Assembly: GCA_033977485.1 (NCBI GenBank)
Contig: CM066991.1
Span: 131,955,999 to 132,019,998, forward strand
DNA length: 64,000 nucleotides
DNA from: Hydrangea macrophylla
Taxonomy: Eukaryota > Streptophyta > Magnoliopsida > Cornales > Hydrangeaceae
Direction of reading: 5' to 3'
Positions 45,573-57,136 of this stretch are shown here, piece after piece (position 1 is the stretch's first letter; every line of letters begins with the position of its first letter). Below the pieces are notes generated by a model. That model was not told where the DNA came from. It made no database searches and saw only the letters and a program-made list of their open reading frames with translations. Position numbers and translations under genes: made by a program.

Positions 45573-45750
45573 CCAATAGATTGGGACATGGGTCCAATCG
45601 ATTAGCATAAAAACAGTAAAAATTGATTGGTAAAAAGTCCAATCGATTGGATCACATGCCAATCGATTGCTAATATTGGCAATCGATTGGGATATCAATC
45701 GATTGGGAAGATGTCAATCGATTGGGATATCAAATGATGGCAATCGATTG
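45573..45750. repeat. Phased palindrome cluster, nine copies
   Basis: CCAATCGATTGG-like units have cores at 45576, 45597, 45622, 45642, 45662, 45682, 45698, 45717 and 45743. Steps are 21, 25, 20, 20, 20, 16, 19 and 26 bp. Two copies carry one mismatch in the core. Linkers differ. Confidence 0.9.
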
Positions 45751-46247
45751 GGACTTCGTTTTCTTCATAGTGAAGACAGTCCAACATATGAAATACGTGA
45801 AATACATGATTTAGACTCCATTTTTTCATTCAAACGTGCTTTAACATCAATAATAAGTTACCAAGTGAGTTTAAAACTCACTTTAGGGGTCTAGGGTGTG
45901 TTTGGGTGTGAGTATTGAAGCGTGGAGCTTCAATGGTGGCTCCTCTCTCTCTCTCCTCTGTCTTCTCTGCATATCTCTCTCTTCTTCTTCTCTCTTCTTC
46001 TTCCTTTCTTCTCTTTCTCTGTCTCAATCCATCTCTGTGTGTGTGTGAGTGTAAGGATGTATATATGCATATGTATATTTATATGAGTGTGTGTATATAT
46101 ATATATGAAATACACACACAAACACTCCCTCTCACTCTCTCTGTTTTCTGGAAACAAAAATACGCACAAAATGGGCTAGTATATATAGAGAATAAGTGTT
46201 TACATGGCATTTCCCCAGTTAATGCAAAAGAATCTGCCCAGCTGCTG

Positions 46248-46347
46248 CCAATCGATTGGTATAAATGGCAATTGATTGGTATTAGGTATAAATGCCCCAA
46301 TCGATTGGTAAAAATGGCAATCGATTGGTAATCTTGCCAATCGATTG
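46248..46347. repeat. Phased palindrome cluster, five copies
   Basis: Cores are at 46251, 46271, 46300, 46320 and 46340, with steps of 20, 29, 20 and 20 bp. Same unit as the other clusters; it is near the 3' end of the solo LTR. Confidence 0.9.
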
Positions 46348-46719
46348 GTATCCAAATTATACCAAAAGTAAGGAAAAACTCATACAAGTATTACAAGAAG
46401 CATACAAGGTCTTATTTATATAATATAAAAATACAGGGTATTACACATTCAAATGTATGCCCAACTATTTCTTTTTCATTTTTATTTATGGAAAAATAAA
46501 TGTTACAAGTTACAACTATTACACTATGATGGGAATAGATTTAAGCACCCCGTGAAATACATCAACCATCCAAATTTGATTCATGTGATGCCCTGATATT
46601 TCTTGAGCAACCAATTAAGTTGAAAATTTGGCAAAATCTTCAAATAAAATGGTTGGTTAATGTATTCGACGTATGGAGTAAATTTATTTGAAAAAAAATT
46701 CAATTACCTACTACTGCAA

Positions 46720-47647
46720 CAATAACGCTCTGTCGGGTCGGGGTGCGGGGAAAATCCCCCGAACCCACCCCGATTATACATTGAATTTACATTTATACCC
46801 CTAATAAATATGAGTATTACAAAAAAATCATGCTAGTATAAATGCTCCCGAATAGAATTAGGGCTTCTCATTTTCTCCTACCCCATGTGCAGCCTCTCTC
46901 TCTCTCCTCTCTCTCTCTCTCCCTCCCCAGTTCGAGCACCGCCTGTCAACTACAACACTAGGCCACCACCATCCCGCGGCTACCACCGTTGGGCCACCAT
47001 CAGACCACCATCCCACGGCTACCATCGGCCCACCACTCCGAGCATCAACAGTCCACCGCCAGTCAAATCGACCACCAGTCCATCTCTCTTTTTTTTTTTT
47101 TGAGTTTCTCACTCATCATCAAATGGAAAAAAAGAAAGAAAAAAAGTTGAAATTAAACATTTTCTCCTTGGATCTGAAAGTTCTGTGTGTATGTATATGT
47201 ATATATTTATGTATATCTATGTGTGTATGTGGGTGTATGTGTGTGAAGTCCATGAATGTTAAAGAGTGAAGACCATGAATGGATGAGGAGAGCCGAGTTG
47301 AAGACAGTGTGTGTATGTGTATCTTCATATATCAGTGATATGTATATATATATATATATATCTATGATTCAAGTGATTTGTATCAAGTCTATTTTCAAGT
47401 GATGTGAATATACTATATATGTAGATCTAGATCTGTGTGTATCAAGTCTTATTGCATTCCATAGAAATTTAATCGGGGCGGGGCGGGGCGGGGCGGGGAC
47501 GGGTCTCCCATACGGGGCGGGATCGGGGTCTGGATACACACCCCCTCGGGGCGGGGGCGGGGGCGGGGGCGGGGTAAGGGTTCATACAACCGGGGCGGGG
47601 TTGGGGAAAGGGTGCCCCGTTCCACACTCGCCCTGTTGCCATCCCTA
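46720..47647. mobile_element. GC-rich hAT-like element, right end clear, left end uncertain
   Basis: The right end reads GTTGCCATCCCTA, the complement of the TAGGGATGGCAAC terminus common in plant hAT MITEs. It is preceded by GGGGCGGGGC-type subterminal repeats (47475-47605). A matching GGGTCGGGGTGCGGGG patch at 46733-46750 suggests the other end. The interior has a pyrimidine-rich open stretch at 46885-47103 and (TA)n at 47341-47362. No target duplication was found. Confidence 0.5.
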
Positions 47648-47821
47648 CTTGAAATGGACAATTCAAAATAGACTTTTTTTAAAAGAAGTATTTGTTTGAT
47701 GAATTAATGTTTTTTTATAAATAAAGTGCATCTAAATATACACATACGTTTGGTAGCAACATTTTAAAAGTACAAACGTATTAAAAGTACAAAGGTATGC
47801 ATACTTACTAATATTACCCTT

Positions 47822-49320
47822 GTAGACACCCCATTTTTGCCCAATCCAATCATTTCAAAATAAAGTGCTCATTGGCATGAGCCTACCGCTTTTTGAATTA
47901 TCCCAATTTGATCTCAAAAGGAAAAGATATTGCAAGTCAAAGCTATATGGGGTCAAAAGGTCAATAATTCCGCATGCACCCTACCACACACGATTATTTC
48001 TCATCCACATGCATTCACCAGCCCAAGACTTTCAAAAGCAAAAGTGGGTCTTTAATTCTTAGTTCTGTGCCCCATCATTATTTCTGTCAAACATTGTTGG
48101 GATGGATTGGTGGTTTTGCAGGCCCACTTCATTTTACTCTTTTTGTGGTCACATGCATGAGGGACTAGAGTTTGCTGTCGACACCGCATTTTTTGTCCAA
48201 TAAAAAATGAAATATATATATATATATATATAAAATATTTGATTTTGTCATAAAAAATAATTTCAAAAAATGCAAAATCATTTCCAGGTCAGAATCAGAA
48301 GTTTTGCAAAAAAAGCACGATAAAAAACCAACATAGCCATGTGGACTGTCCACACCCAATAATTTATCATCCTCCACAAAATTATTGAAGACGTCATTCT
48401 CGGTGGAAAAAAAAAAAGGTAAAGGGGTGGGTCATTCTAATGGAGTGGACTAGTTTAAAAAAAAAATTTGTTTGGGCCTATAAATAAAGGCCATAGCAGA
48501 CTCATTTGAGAAAAGGAGGAACGAAGAAAAAAAAGAAAGAAGACTTCCTTTCTGTATCTCCCTCACACTCTATATCTCCCCCACCTTCCTCTTCATCTCC
48601 TTCACTTCATCATTTAAAAAAAAAGAGTTTACATTTTTTCCAGCACCATCCCCACCTAAGCACCGCCATCAAGGTCACCACTACAATCACCACCCTCCAC
48701 TTTGCAATCATATCATCACGATTCTCATGCTCGAGATTATTTGGTTTCCAATACAAAAATCACGCATGACTCGGAATTACATGGTTCCCAATAAAGAAAT
48801 CTCACGTGGTTTCTAATATGGAAAGGCATGTTCTACTGGGGATGACGCAGTTGTTAATACAGAGATCAATATTTTACTGAGAACTACGCGGTTTTCTAAT
48901 ATAGAAATTCATGTCTAAATAAGAAAGTTTGCTTAATTTATATAAGTAGAGTAATAAAAAGAAAGAAAAGACTAATAGGATTCAACAGCCGCCTTTACAA
49001 TTGGAGATCTCCTCTAAACTCGATGATAGTTGTCCGAGATTTTTCATGATTCTATAAAATAAAAAAAAAAAGTCTGACCCACTTTCAAAGCACAAACACA
49101 TGAAACTCAGAATCTGCCAGAATAATCACAAGTTTGCTCAATAACGTCCTCCTTTTGGACATTTTGAATTTTTTTTTTTTTGCACTTTTCTATTTTTTTT
49201 TCATCAACTTCAACATCTTATCTATCTCTACAATTGTTTTCAGATTTTATGAAAATCATTAAATTTTTGTAAAAAATCGTTTACTTTTAGTCGACAGTGC
49301 AGTCCCTGATTCTGAGTAAG
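47822..49320 (+). mobile_element. Relic of a Tat/Athila-like LTR region
   Basis: Two LTR-start-like words occur 354 bp apart, TGTAGACACCCCATTTTTG (47825) and TGTCGACACCGCATTTTTTG (48176). A TATA-like CCTATAAATAAAGGCC follows at about 48478 with a purine-rich leader, as in LTR promoters. No LTR end with a target duplication was found, so boundaries and class are tentative. Confidence 0.4.
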
Positions 49321-49659
49321 GGTGCTTATAAATTCAATTTCTCTCAATCTACAAAAGATATTGCAAAATGGTTTTCTACCATGGAAACTAGACTCATTTG
49401 AAAACATTCTCTCAAAATTTCTTAAAATTAGAAGTATCGAGACCCCTTCGTTCTATTTTTGGAATACTCAACTCAAATATGCCAAAAATCTGAAAGGAAA
49501 AAAAAAAGATTTTTTCTTTTACCGAATACTCCCTAACATATCAAGTTTCTCAATAGCTTTGATAAAAAGAAATTCGAACATCTTTCTTCTTTCTTTTGAG
49601 CACTGCCCCTTCCTTTTGGTTATTAAAACTTAAAATATATATATATATATATATATATC

Positions 49660-49985
49660 TCTTTTTCTTTTTCTGGGCACCGACCCTTACTTCTAGCATA
49701 AAAAATATATATATAAAAAAATCTATTTTCTTTCTTTTGGGCACCGACCATTACTTCCGGCATAAAAATAAAAATACAAAAAAATATCTTTTCTTTTCTC
49801 TTGGGCACCGATCCTTACTTTCGGAAACATAAAAAAAAAAAAAAAAAAAGAAATCTCTTTTCTTTCTTTTGGGCACCGACCTTTACTTTCGGGAAATTTT
49901 ATAGTCATTTGGGAACCAACCCTTACTTCTGGTATACTTATCAGTTATTTGGGCACAGATCCTTACTTTCGGCATAGGACTAAAA
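49660..49985. repeat. Minisatellite, about 60-bp unit, six diverged copies
   Basis: The core TTTGGGCACCGACCCTTACT, followed by TCYGGCATA, recurs at about 49672, 49736, 49800, 49868, 49907 and 49951. A-rich or T-rich spacers of variable length separate the copies. Confidence 0.88.
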
Positions 49986-50405
49986 GGACCGAAAAGAATC
50001 AATAAAGAAAAGTACAAAAAAAAAAAAAAACTTTATTCTCCACTCACTTGCATAATCTCATTTCCATCTCAGTCACTTTCTAAGGGTTAAAATCTAGGAC
50101 AACACCATGTGGGTTAAAGTTCCTAGTTACACTGACTATTTTCTCAAATCACTACACGGTCAAACGTGATCACTTTTTCTTTTTCTTAAAAAAAAAAAAA
50201 AAGTAATGCATACACTCACAACAATTATGTCTATTATGATTGATCATGAACTCAAAACATTTTTCAAATCAAATTATTCTTTAATTTGGTACAGCTACTG
50301 TGTACAAAAATTAATCTATATTTTCTGAATTTTTGCAGAGCAAAAATTATAGACTGAATAACAAAGATTGATGCATTTTTGTGCAGGGCAGATGCACGGG
50401 GCAAG

Positions 50406-50436
50406 AGGGGGAACCCCCCCCCCCCCCCCCCCCCCC
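50406..50436. repeat. C homopolymer of about 30
   Basis: It follows GGGGCAAGAGGGGGAA. Exact length is doubtful for a homopolymer. Confidence 0.9.
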
Positions 50437-50736
50437 TCAAAAATTTTAAAATCAATATCTTATCCGATAAATTTCATATATTATTCATTTTTGCCCCTTA
50501 ATTGCCCCCTCTTAACTTTTCAAAATCACTATTTTACCTTATATATTTCATACATTAGTCATTTTTGCCCCTTAATTGCCTCCTAACTTTTCAAAATAAT
50601 TATTACCTTATATATTTCATACTTTATTCATTTTTGCTCTTTAATTGCCCCTCGTCTTTTCAAATAATTCTTTCACCTTACATATTTCATACATTATTCA
50701 TTTTTGTCCCTTAATTGCCCCTCAATTTTTCAAAAA
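50437..50736. repeat. Minisatellite, about 65-bp unit, four to five copies
   Basis: The words CATTTTTGCCCCTTAATTGC, CTTTTCAAAAT and CCTTATATATTTCATAC recur in the same order. Units are diverged 10-20% by eye. It sits next to the C run and may be the interior of a larger element. Confidence 0.85.
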
Positions 50737-50879
50737 AAAAAAACTTTTAAGCTTGAAAAAAAAAAAAAAATTCGAGTTGGGAGCAGTACACCTGAACCCC
50801 GTATAATTAAGTTTCTGACCCTTGGACAGGGCTTTTGGGTTTGCCCCTGTTCCTGCGGGAAGACTATGAATGAGCTGTG

Positions 50880-51992
50880 CAGTTTTGGTTCATAACTTAA
50901 ATCGCTTCTGTATATTCAAGAGTTTGGTCTAAAATCATAATTAAAACAAGTACTTTTGTCAAACTAACACGGTAGGTTTTTTCTAAAAGAACTTGTTATC
51001 TGAGAGTGAGCCTGATCGAGTTTTCTATATTCCCAAACAAGCTTAAGAGTCAAAGGCGCGCTATATTATTTTTGGTGATGGCAAGATCATCTGTGATACT
51101 TCTTGGTGGTTTAGGACAACATTTTGGCACAAAAAAAAAAAAAAATGTTGTAACTGAGACCAAATGATTTTAACTTTGAAAATTAGCTTACTTTCAAAAG
51201 CTATTATATTTCAAACAGTACAACATATTAACACCATGTTACAATTACTTAGCATTTAATTTATGATACATCAAAAGTCACTAGAACGTCTCATAGAAGT
51301 TTCCTTCAGTGATCAGGACACACAAGTGGGTTAGTCCTCCCATTGCTAGTAGCTAGAACTTCCTCATGCACTTGTGGTTGGGGGGGGGGGGGTGGTGTTT
51401 GAAAAAGGGCTCCTACAAAGCTGACTCTCCAAACAAATAAGTTAGCATGTGGGGGCCGGGTTTAAACTCGTGATCTCATACCACATATAGCCTCTTTTTA
51501 GAGAAATATTTGTTACAAATAATTATTTTTTTGTTGATATATCACAAACTAATAAGAGGTCAATATATTCAAGCACACATCGATTCTAATTTTAAGTATT
51601 ATAACATTGTATCCACACAAACTCTAGAATCTTGTGTAAATGTCGTTATACAATTATATTATATATTTACTCCACTTATTGATTGCTTGTCTTTTTCTGG
51701 CACTAACTAAACCATTGGGATTAAAATACAGATAAATGTTATGGTTAGATTTCTATGTATTCAATTAATGTATTCATATTCGGAAAACAAATTAGAAACA
51801 AAATCTTAATATGACACAAACTTTGCATATAAGGAGGAGCTTTGCTCCCTCAAAAATTTAGAAGCAAAAAAATAAATTTATAAATAAATTAAATTCCAGA
51901 CGCATGTGGCCGGGGTTAATTATTCCACCAATTCAGCAGTAAATTGAGTCACAATATATTTACAATTTGTATACGTGTGTGTATATATATAT
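50880..51992. other. Intergenic stretch with no supported gene
   Basis: AT-rich. A G run of about 13 lies at 51379-51391. GGGTTTAAACTCGTGATCTC at 51459-51478 resembles a retroelement-borne tRNA-like B-box word, without a matching A box. Confidence 0.4.
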
Positions 51993-52319
51993 CTAAACTA
52001 ATAATGGACCCTCCTCCTCCTCATGTGCAATTCTATTCTTAGCTTTGATTTGCTCCAATGTTTGTACACAACTTAGTATACCCAAGAGAAGTAGAAAAAC
52101 AGCACAAACGACAACGAAAACAGTGGCAATCACATGAAATACCAATTGGGCTCCTTTATGTTGTTTCACCAATTCATATGTATCATTCATATTCTCTTTT
52201 ATTATCATCCACATAATGACACCTGCCATGCACGTGAACACAATAGCTTTGATTACTGGTAGAATAGACGGCTGATGATCAGTACTATCTTCTTCTTCTT
52301 CTTCTTCTTCTTCCACCAT
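51993..52319 (-). CDS. Small predicted membrane protein, 108 residues, two spans
   Basis: A single-exon open frame. An acidic N-terminus (MVEEEEEEEEDSTDHQ) is encoded by a GAA repeat. It is followed by a hydrophobic span at about residues 20-40 (LPVIKAIVFTCMAGVIMWMI), a polar loop with KENMNDTYELVKQHKG, and a second long span at about 60-85 (FHVIATVFVVVCAVFLLLLG). The tail ends HEEEEGPLLV. The alternation of charge and two clean spans, and acidic patches at both ends, suggest a real small hairpin membrane protein. I do not recognise a family. A TATATATA word lies only about 10 bp upstream of the ATG, so the promoter is unclear. It lies in a repeat-rich area, and expression is unproven. Confidence 0.5.
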   Translation of the reverse strand: MVEEEEEEEEDSTDHQPSILPVIKAIVFTCMAGVIMWMIIKENMNDTYELVKQHKGAQLVFHVIATVFVVVCAVFLLLLGILSCVQTLEQIKAKNRIAHEEEEGPLLV

Positions 52320-53263
52320 ATCTATATATAGGTTGTGGTATACGTACTCAAATTAATTTAATTTGAGTCTTTTATACCATGCACGGAGAAAAAAGACCGA
52401 TACCCCAAAAAAGGACATGGAAATATATATATATATATATATGTATATACATATGAAAGTGTTGGATTGGCCCCTCAAAGTCCTTTTTTAATTAGAGTTT
52501 CTTTTGTGAAAGAGTTACATATTCCTTGTTTAATAAGGAATTGGATTCAAAGCAACTCAGCTGTACGAATTTAGTCATGTTCAAGTTGGAGGGTAAGTTT
52601 TGTGGCTAATTATTATCTTCCTTTTTTTAAGGGTAAAATAATTATCTACCTTGTTGAGAAGTATTTGAGTTGAAACTTTTTTTTTTTTTGAGTTGAAGCT
52701 TGAAAGAGGCTCTTTGTACGTAGTTCAAAAAAGAAAAAAAGCAAAATGAAAAAGAAAAAGAGAAAGAGGCCATTTGTAGTTATTTTTTGGGACTATGGGT
52801 ACCTTATCAAATTAAAGTGGGTGAGAGAATGTTTGGATTTTATCAGTTTGTATTTTCAAAAAAAAAAATCGTTTGGGCAGAAACAGTAGCCCTAACATTA
52901 CGAAATTAAAAAATTCAATAAAATCTAAATTTGTTACTTGCACAGCCGCACTACATTAATTTGGCTAAAGCAACCCTGGACGTACTTACTTTTAAACTCT
53001 AACGTGTATTTTAAAATTTATCCAAATATGCTAATTCATGCATTTTGTCAAACGTAAATTTAAAATTAATGATTCCAAAGCAGGCTTAAGCAGTTATGCT
53101 TGATTGTGATTGTAATTTATTTTTTTGGGGTCACACAAAATAGGATTGAGTGGATTTGATTGTCGATCCTTTTTTCTCTTTTTTTTTTTTCCTTCCATTT
53201 AGGTGGATTTGATTATTGTCTTTTGCTAATTCAAGGATCTTTTCGCATTTCCTTTTTACACAA

Positions 53264-53290
53264 CTAGCCGATACCCCGTGCTATGCACGG
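53264..53290 (-). mobile_element. Candidate Helitron 3' terminus
   Basis: On the minus strand a 15-base hairpin CCGTGCATAGCACGG (53276-53290) is followed by 8 bp and then CTAG|T. That is the Helitron 3' signature: a hairpin shortly before CTRR, with insertion next to T. The element body would extend to higher coordinates. The 5' TC end was not located. Confidence 0.5.
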
Positions 53291-53607
53291 ATTGCACAGC
53301 ACATACATTTTAACATTTGAACTTAATGACATTATGAAATATCATTTAACTTTTGACATGCTTTTATTACTATAGAAATTTCGTTGTAACTTCGTCATAT
53401 CCTTTGTTAATTAGATTACTTACAACCATAAATCGTTCAAACAAATCATTATAAAGTACACCTTCTGTCCCATTTTTTGAGTCGTAGGCTTCTCCTGCAA
53501 TCTCCTGCAACCAAACATATAATCAGCACTTCCTGTTTTTTTTTTTTAATTCTTATTTTCTTCTCCTTCCTCTGCGATTCAGCCAGCACTTCCAAGCGTT
53601 GCTTCTC

Positions 53608-54690
53608 CTACATATCTTCTATTTCTTCGCCACACCAATCACAGAATACACGGCCTACGTCCAAATATAAAGTGAATTCTCCATGTGAGCATTCACTTTT
53701 GTCAAACAAATATCGGATAGACTCCTCATGCATTTCCATATCAGACAACAGTGCATCATTGTGATTGTCTAGCACAGGGAAAGGCCTTGAAGATGGGCAG
53801 TCGCAAGGCATATGCCCTTTTAAGCCGCATACCTCACACGGAAACTGGAGAAAGGAAACATAATGTTTATGTTGCCTTAATAGTAATATTAAAAATAAGA
53901 AACCAATATGCTCGCAACTCGGTGATTGCAGTCCTTATCTTTGAACCAACCTGGATAGGATCCATGGCCGGCCCAAATGGGGGGGCCAGTGGGGCAACCG
54001 TCCCGGGCCACCAAACTTCATTAAATTTTGAGGGCTCCCATAAAATTTTCATAATTACATTTTTACCTTGAGATTTTTTTAGCATTTTACATTAGGTCTT
54101 CCTTAATTATGTTTAAGCCTCTCCTCAACTTATGTTTAGGCAATGGCCAATTTAGTGTCATCAACTATATATATATATTGATATACATACATATATAACT
54201 CAAAAGCAAAGGCCACTAGAATTTTGAAAATTGCACTTTTAGTTTAAGAATTTTTTGAGTTTTAAAAATAGGCCTCCCTAGAATTTTGAAAGACACCATA
54301 CAATATTTAAGTTTCACAAATAGACTCATATTATAAGTAGACCCCAAAAAAATCGCCAATTATTTATAAGTAAACCCTAAAAAAATAGCCAATTATGTAT
54401 AAATAGATCCCAAAAAAATTGCCTCGGGATCGCTGCCCCCGAACCCCCGAATAAGGGCCTCCCTTTTGGTAGTTCATCCCCGGTCTCCAAATACTCGGGA
54501 TCGGCCCTGATAGGATCTACTTCAGTGAGTTCTAACCGACTTGAACATGTCTCACGATGGCATTTCAGAAACGAATGATTATGAAGATCATAACACCATG
54601 ACAATTGGAAACATCACATCTTATGTTTAATGATGGGCATATACGCGCAGTATGGCCAGCAATATGACAAAGCTGGCATATTTCGCTCAT
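53608..54690 (-). pseudogene. CCHC zinc-knuckle protein relic, split by a hAT element
   Basis: Two CX2CX4HX4C zinc knuckles are visible on the minus strand: ICQLCHIAGHTARICP near 54670-54630 and CEVCGLKGHMPCDC near 53845-53800. Such knuckles bind single-stranded nucleic acid. The first is preceded by an intron acceptor (CTTGTAG) and runs on as CDVSNCHG. The text then continues in another frame (HRETCSSRLELTEVDPI), so a frameshift separates them. The hAT element at 53963-54509 interrupts this frame. The reading resumes across it as VDPI-QVGSKIRTAITELRAY, followed by a donor and a 60-bp intron-like gap. The last part ends FCDWCGEEIEDM-stop. The frameshift and insertion suggest a dead copy. The parent gene is not identified. 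Confidence 0.55.
53963..54509. mobile_element. hAT-type MITE inserted in the zinc-knuckle gene
   Basis: A 547-bp element flanked by an exact 8-bp duplication ATAGGATC (53955-53962 and 54510-54517). Its ends are CATGGCCGGCCC and GGATCGGCCCTG, imperfect inverted repeats with the CAGGG-like hAT start. No transposase. Confidence 0.85.
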
Positions 54691-55857
54691 CTACAAGGTG
54701 TATAATTAGTCAAGCGTAATAATCTCTAGATCTTCATCCTAGTAGTTAAATTCAAAATTTTTTAAAAGAGGAAGCAGCTATAAGAAAGGGGGGAGAAAAG
54801 GTCAATCAACTAAAAAGATGTTAACTAATGATAGGTTAAGCATCTATGTAACATTATTGAAAATTTTGACTGTAAACATCTTTTTTTACCGGGCTAGATG
54901 TTAACATATATGTGTATATATTATGTGTGTATATTCTAGGTTTGGTTAGTGAACAAATGTCAAAATCAAACTTCAGGTAGTGGCACAATTCACTGCAACT
55001 TGGTTTAGAATATACCCACTGGTATCAAAACAAAAGAACCAAAAATTCAACTTATCTTCTACAATATGTAGTTTTATTATATAGAACACTGCCCCATTCC
55101 ATTTTCAAATTAAATTTGATCTCTCACATGACAGTACTTTAATGAGCTAATAATGAACCTATTTGCAAATGAAAGTCATTCTCCAAAAAAAAAAAAAAAA
55201 TGCAATTGGAAGTGTATATACCGACTCCTTGTCTAATGTTTCTACAAAAACTCAACAACGCATTAGCTAATAATTCAATCGGATTGTCCATTTGCATTAT
55301 GCATGTGTTAGGATAGGTAGTAGGAATGACATTTAAGATAAATTCTGCAACAATTAAAAAACTAAGTCCATTAGAGAATAGAAAAGTACCAATAGTGGTA
55401 CTGTTTGGTGGTCATCAACCACCAAGCATCATTATGAATGTGAGAGACAAAATATACATATTTTGACCTCCATTCTTTTTGTTTTTTTTTTTTTTCCTGT
55501 GACAAAATCATTTTTCTGTTGGTTTTTCTTAACTATTTTCTTTTCTTATTTTCATTATCTTTATTTAACACCAAGTATAATTTCATTGATAAAAATCCCA
55601 TAATGGGAAAGATACACCAACCCTCCAATACCAAAGGTACCTAGATTACATGGGCCAAAACCTTCATAAAAGCTCTAGCTATCTCTCAGCAATTTACCCA
55701 AACATGTGATATTCATGACCCAGAACTCTTTGATCCACCACACCAAAATCTTGCCTATCCCACAAGATTCGAAATTATGGTACAAAATAATAGAAACTAA
55801 AAGGCCAGTCTTTATACACGTCCAAATACAGACACATAACAATAGTGAAACACCACA
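54691..55857. other. Intergenic stretch with no supported gene
   Basis: AT-rich with A/T runs. It may contain further 5' exons of the zinc-knuckle relic, but none is recognisable. An open stretch on the minus strand at 55675-55863 is unrecognised. Confidence 0.35.
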
Positions 55858-57136
55858 TGTCACACCCCGATTTTAGGACAACCAAATATTCAATCCAGAA
55901 CCTGTATCCAGACTAATATTCAATTTCCAAAACCCCGAGAGTGACACCCTCACACAAGCTAAATGATAATTTATTGAAAACAGTATTTAATACTCCTTAA
56001 ATAAGGACATGTGATTTTGTGTTTAAAGAAAAACTCTTTATTATTAAACATGTATTCCCAAACATCCATTTCATTGTAAAAGAAATAAAGTTCCATTATA
56101 AATATTATATCACTTTTCAATTTAAAAAAAAACATCATTTTCATAAATAAAATGTCTACATATAGAGTTCAGCGGAAATAAAAATAAATAAGAATAAAAT
56201 CTATACATCCATTGGTCAGAGTAACTACAACGTTCCCCAATACCCAATATACCATATTTATTACAATTATACATACTGGCCCACAATGCCAGAAAATAAA
56301 ATACAATCAAGTACAATAAAAATAAGTACAACTCCAATAATAAACAACACAACGACAATCTCTTCACCCAAACAGAAGCTCCAACGAAAATCTCCAAAAA
56401 CTAAACCTGCACAAATACATTCGACTACGTTTCATATAGAAACGCCCCCGAATGTATAACACACTCGGGTCAGTCACATGACTGGTATGAGTTAAACAAA
56501 ACAACAAGTCTTAGGGATCCAACTTGAACCCGTAGACAACAAATTACACTACAATACTCTTGGGTCAAGACAGGTAGTTCCACACACATATCTGGACAAT
56601 AGAGTAGTTTCCATTTATGTGGTGGCAAGTAGTTTCTTGCCCAAAATCCAAAGTTACTACGAATTTCATACTTACCCATTTACTTATGGTGAGCCAAACC
56701 TGTAAAACGTTAGTGGGCCCACCATCCTGCAAATTGAATGATCATAGACCAAGCAAACAATTCCGCATACCAACCGTCCACATTCTAACTCCAAACGTCG
56801 CATTTATTATTTCACGCTTATCAGTCTTATGAAATAATCAATTTTCATTATTTATTAGCATTAAATTTATCTTCGTGTTCCCTAGGTTCACCCCTTGGCC
56901 ACCCTCCATGGTACAGCCCACACATATATCCCATGTGTGCCCGGACATACTACCAACACCCACTCCGGTGCCAGTTTGGTTGGGGTATCAACCAAACCAG
57001 GTATACACAACGGACGGCTGGTCAATATGTCAAGACGTCTATACAATATAAGCCGAGCATAAGGCTTAGGCCAGCTTGATCACGAAGCCACTGGCAAAAG
57101 GGTACACTCAGCAAGTCGAGCTACCAAAAAACATAT
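55858..57136 (-). repeat. Left arm: inverted copy of the LTR 3' part
   Basis: The reverse complement of 59728-61006, both exactly 1,279 bp, so no net length difference. Mismatches found by eye are scattered single-base changes, mostly transitions (for example near 55906, 56017 and 56023). Identity stops sharply at ACCAAAAAACATAT. Confidence 0.92.

Larger units (their letters stand above)
44217..46445 (+). mobile_element. Solo LTR, 2,229 bp
   Basis: It starts TGTCACGCCCCGGAATGGC and ends ATACAGGGTATTACA, with CATTC on both sides (44212-44216 and 46446-46450). There is no internal region or second LTR. It contains two clusters of ATCGAT-centred palindromes, fourteen copies in all, and a tandem CCACCGCAGTCGTAGACACC-type repeat at about 44930-45250. 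A (TC)n/(TG)n/(TA)n patch is at 45940-46110. Confidence 0.9.

Noticed and set aside
46885..47103. Pro/Ser-rich 72-codon frame
   Set aside because: It is a CT-rich low-complexity patch inside a probable hAT-like element.
48176..49140. Solo LTR from TGTCGACACC to a CA near 49127 with TTTGC as target duplication
   Set aside because: The repeat does not sit directly next to both ends, so the boundary is not supported.
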